Shown: piece after piece, positions 12,507 to 13,397 of the stretch
Position numbering within the stretch: position 1 is the first letter of the stretch
How the letters are laid out: each line of letters opens with the position of its first letter
Assembly: GCA_902782895.1 (NCBI GenBank)
Contig: CACZPA010000051.1
Location: 1-13,397 of the forward strand
Direction of reading: 5' to 3'
Source: an uncultured Eubacteriales bacterium
GTDB lineage: Bacteria; Bacillota; Clostridia; Lachnospirales; Bianqueaceae
DNA length: 13,397 nucleotides
Notes under the pieces: generated by a model
Told to the model about the DNA's origin: nothing
Databases searched by the model: none
What the model saw: the letters and a program-made list of their open reading frames with translations, nothing else
Position numbers and translations under genes: made by a program

Positions 12507-13397
12507 ATGAGTCTGAAAGCGTTGTTTGCCCCATCGGATATGACCGAGGGTACCCCTTGGAAAAAAATACTGAATTTTACGATTCCGATGCTGATCGGTA
12601 ATATCGCGCAGCAGCTTTACAATACGGCCGACAGTGTCGTCGTCGGCAACTATGTTGGCGATAACGCTCTGGCGGCGGTCGGCAGTGCGAATCCTATCTA
12701 TATGCTGCTTCTGGTGCTTTTCATGGGCGTTTCGGTCGGCGCGGGCGTCATGGTTTCCCAGTATTACGGCGCGAAGCGCAGGGAAGAGCTGTCCAAGAGC
12801 ATCGGTACCAGTATCACCTTGACGGCCATCGTTTCTCTGATCATCATGGTCGTGGGTACGATCGTTACAAAACCGCTGCTGCGGCTGCTTTCCACGCCGG
12901 AGAGCATTATCGACTGGTGCGCTGATTATCTGATGATCCTGATCATCGGAATCGCGGGTACTTCTTATTACAATATCTTCAGTGGTATTCTGCGCGGACT
13001 CGGAGATTCGGTCTCCGCGCTGATCTATCTGCTGATCGCCTGCTTCTTGAATATTTTCCTGGATATTCTCTTTGTCGCGGTGTTCCATCTGGGCGTTCCC
13101 GGCGTTGCGCTCGCGACGGTCATTGCTCAGCTTCTGTCCGCGGTTCTGGCGTTCCTGAAGCTGCGCAAGATGTCCAATGTTTTCGACCTGAAGGCGAGAT
13201 TCCTGAAGCTGGACAAGGTATATGTCAAAATGCTGGTACGTCTCGGACTGCCGTCCGGTATCACACAGGCGATTTTCTCCATGGCTATGATCACAGTACA
13301 GTCCCTGACCAACAGCTTCGGAGAGATGGTCATCGCGGCTAACGTCATCATCATGCGCGTGGACGGATTCGCGATGATGCCTAACTTCTCATTTGGT
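12507..13397 (+). CDS. MATE-family multidrug/metabolite efflux protein (3' end outside window)
   Basis: The first 297 residues are present and the frame is open to the right edge. The N-terminus is typical of MATE proteins: a short amphipathic start, then TIPMLIGNIAQQLYNTADSV (residues 25-44), followed by VVGNYVGDNALAAVGSANPI and GVSVGAGVMVSQYYGAK. The start of the second six-helix half is visible at LGLPSGITQAIFSMAM. These proteins expel drugs or metabolites in exchange for sodium or protons. The ATG at 12507 is preceded by GAGGAG (12490-12495), 11 bases away. The gene has its own promoter and a structured leader and is divergent from the phosphoribosyltransferase-ECF operon. The substrate is unknown. 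Confidence 0.93.
   Translation, partial: MSLKALFAPSDMTEGTPWKKILNFTIPMLIGNIAQQLYNTADSVVVGNYVGDNALAAVGSANPIYMLLLVLFMGVSVGAGVMVSQYYGAKRREELSKSIGTSITLTAIVSLIIMVVGTIVTKPLLRLLSTPESIIDWCADYLMILIIGIAGTSYYNIFSGILRGLGDSVSALIYLLIACFLNIFLDILFVAVFHLGVPGVALATVIAQLLSAVLAFLKLRKMSNVFDLKARFLKLDKVYVKMLVRLGLPSGITQAIFSMAMITVQSLTNSFGEMVIAANVIIMRVDGFAMMPNFSFG

Noticed and set aside
12516..12530. Possible catabolite-repression (cre) site at the start of the MATE gene
   Set aside because: Only the central AGCG matches; the right half departs from the consensus at three positions.

Overview
This looks like chromosomal DNA of a moderately GC-rich (roughly 50-55%) anaerobic member of the Bacillota, most likely a clostridium-like gut or rumen bacterium. 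The signs are strong AGGAGG ribosome binding sites 7-11 bases before nearly every start, two RBS-backed TTG starts, clean TATAAT promoters, an energy-coupling-factor (ECF) vitamin-type transporter, a PfoR-type EIIC protein, a GPH-type sugar carrier and an M32 carboxypeptidase. I cannot name the species. No tRNA, rRNA, CRISPR array, transposase or integrase was seen.

Layout. 1-110: C-terminal tail of a gene that starts outside the window. 111-727: an AT-rich stretch unlike its surroundings, with a very long hairpin, a decayed-looking reading frame interrupted three times by TAG, and a set of short repeated words. 728-1774 (+): Gfo/Idh/MocA-family sugar dehydrogenase. 1883-2917 (-): PfoR-like EIIC membrane protein, divergent from a two-gene (+) unit of a sugar isomerase/epimerase (3044-3835) and a GPH/MFS sugar carrier (3953-5383), which are separated by a 42-bp tandem repeat. 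5482-6975 (-): M32 metallocarboxypeptidase, divergent from an amidohydrolase (7108-8244, +). 8338-12174 (-): a four-gene operon made of a purine-type phosphoribosyltransferase, a fused double ATPase (EcfA-EcfA'), EcfT and an S component. 12507 to the right edge (+): MATE efflux protein, truncated by the window.

How the parts fit. The left half is a carbohydrate neighbourhood: one dehydrogenase, one isomerase, one proton- or sodium-coupled sugar carrier and an orphan EIIC. These enzymes suit oxidation and isomerisation of a sugar, sugar acid or inositol, but the substrate cannot be read from sequence. The middle pair points to peptide or amide use. The right half is the most interesting: a complete, dedicated (group I) ECF importer co-transcribed with a phosphoribosyltransferase. 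This suggests that the imported molecule is a nucleobase-like compound trapped as its nucleotide. The transporter is also unusual inside. The second ATPase half has lost the LSGGQ signature and the first half has lost its switch histidine, and both defects fall in the same composite ATP site. EcfT has also lost its second coupling Ala-Arg-Gly motif.

Transcription punctuation is compact. Convergent gene pairs share back-to-back or two-way terminators (1815-1870, 5425-5510, 8259-8299). Two of the divergent pairs have -35 boxes facing each other within a few bases (near 2976 and near 7037).
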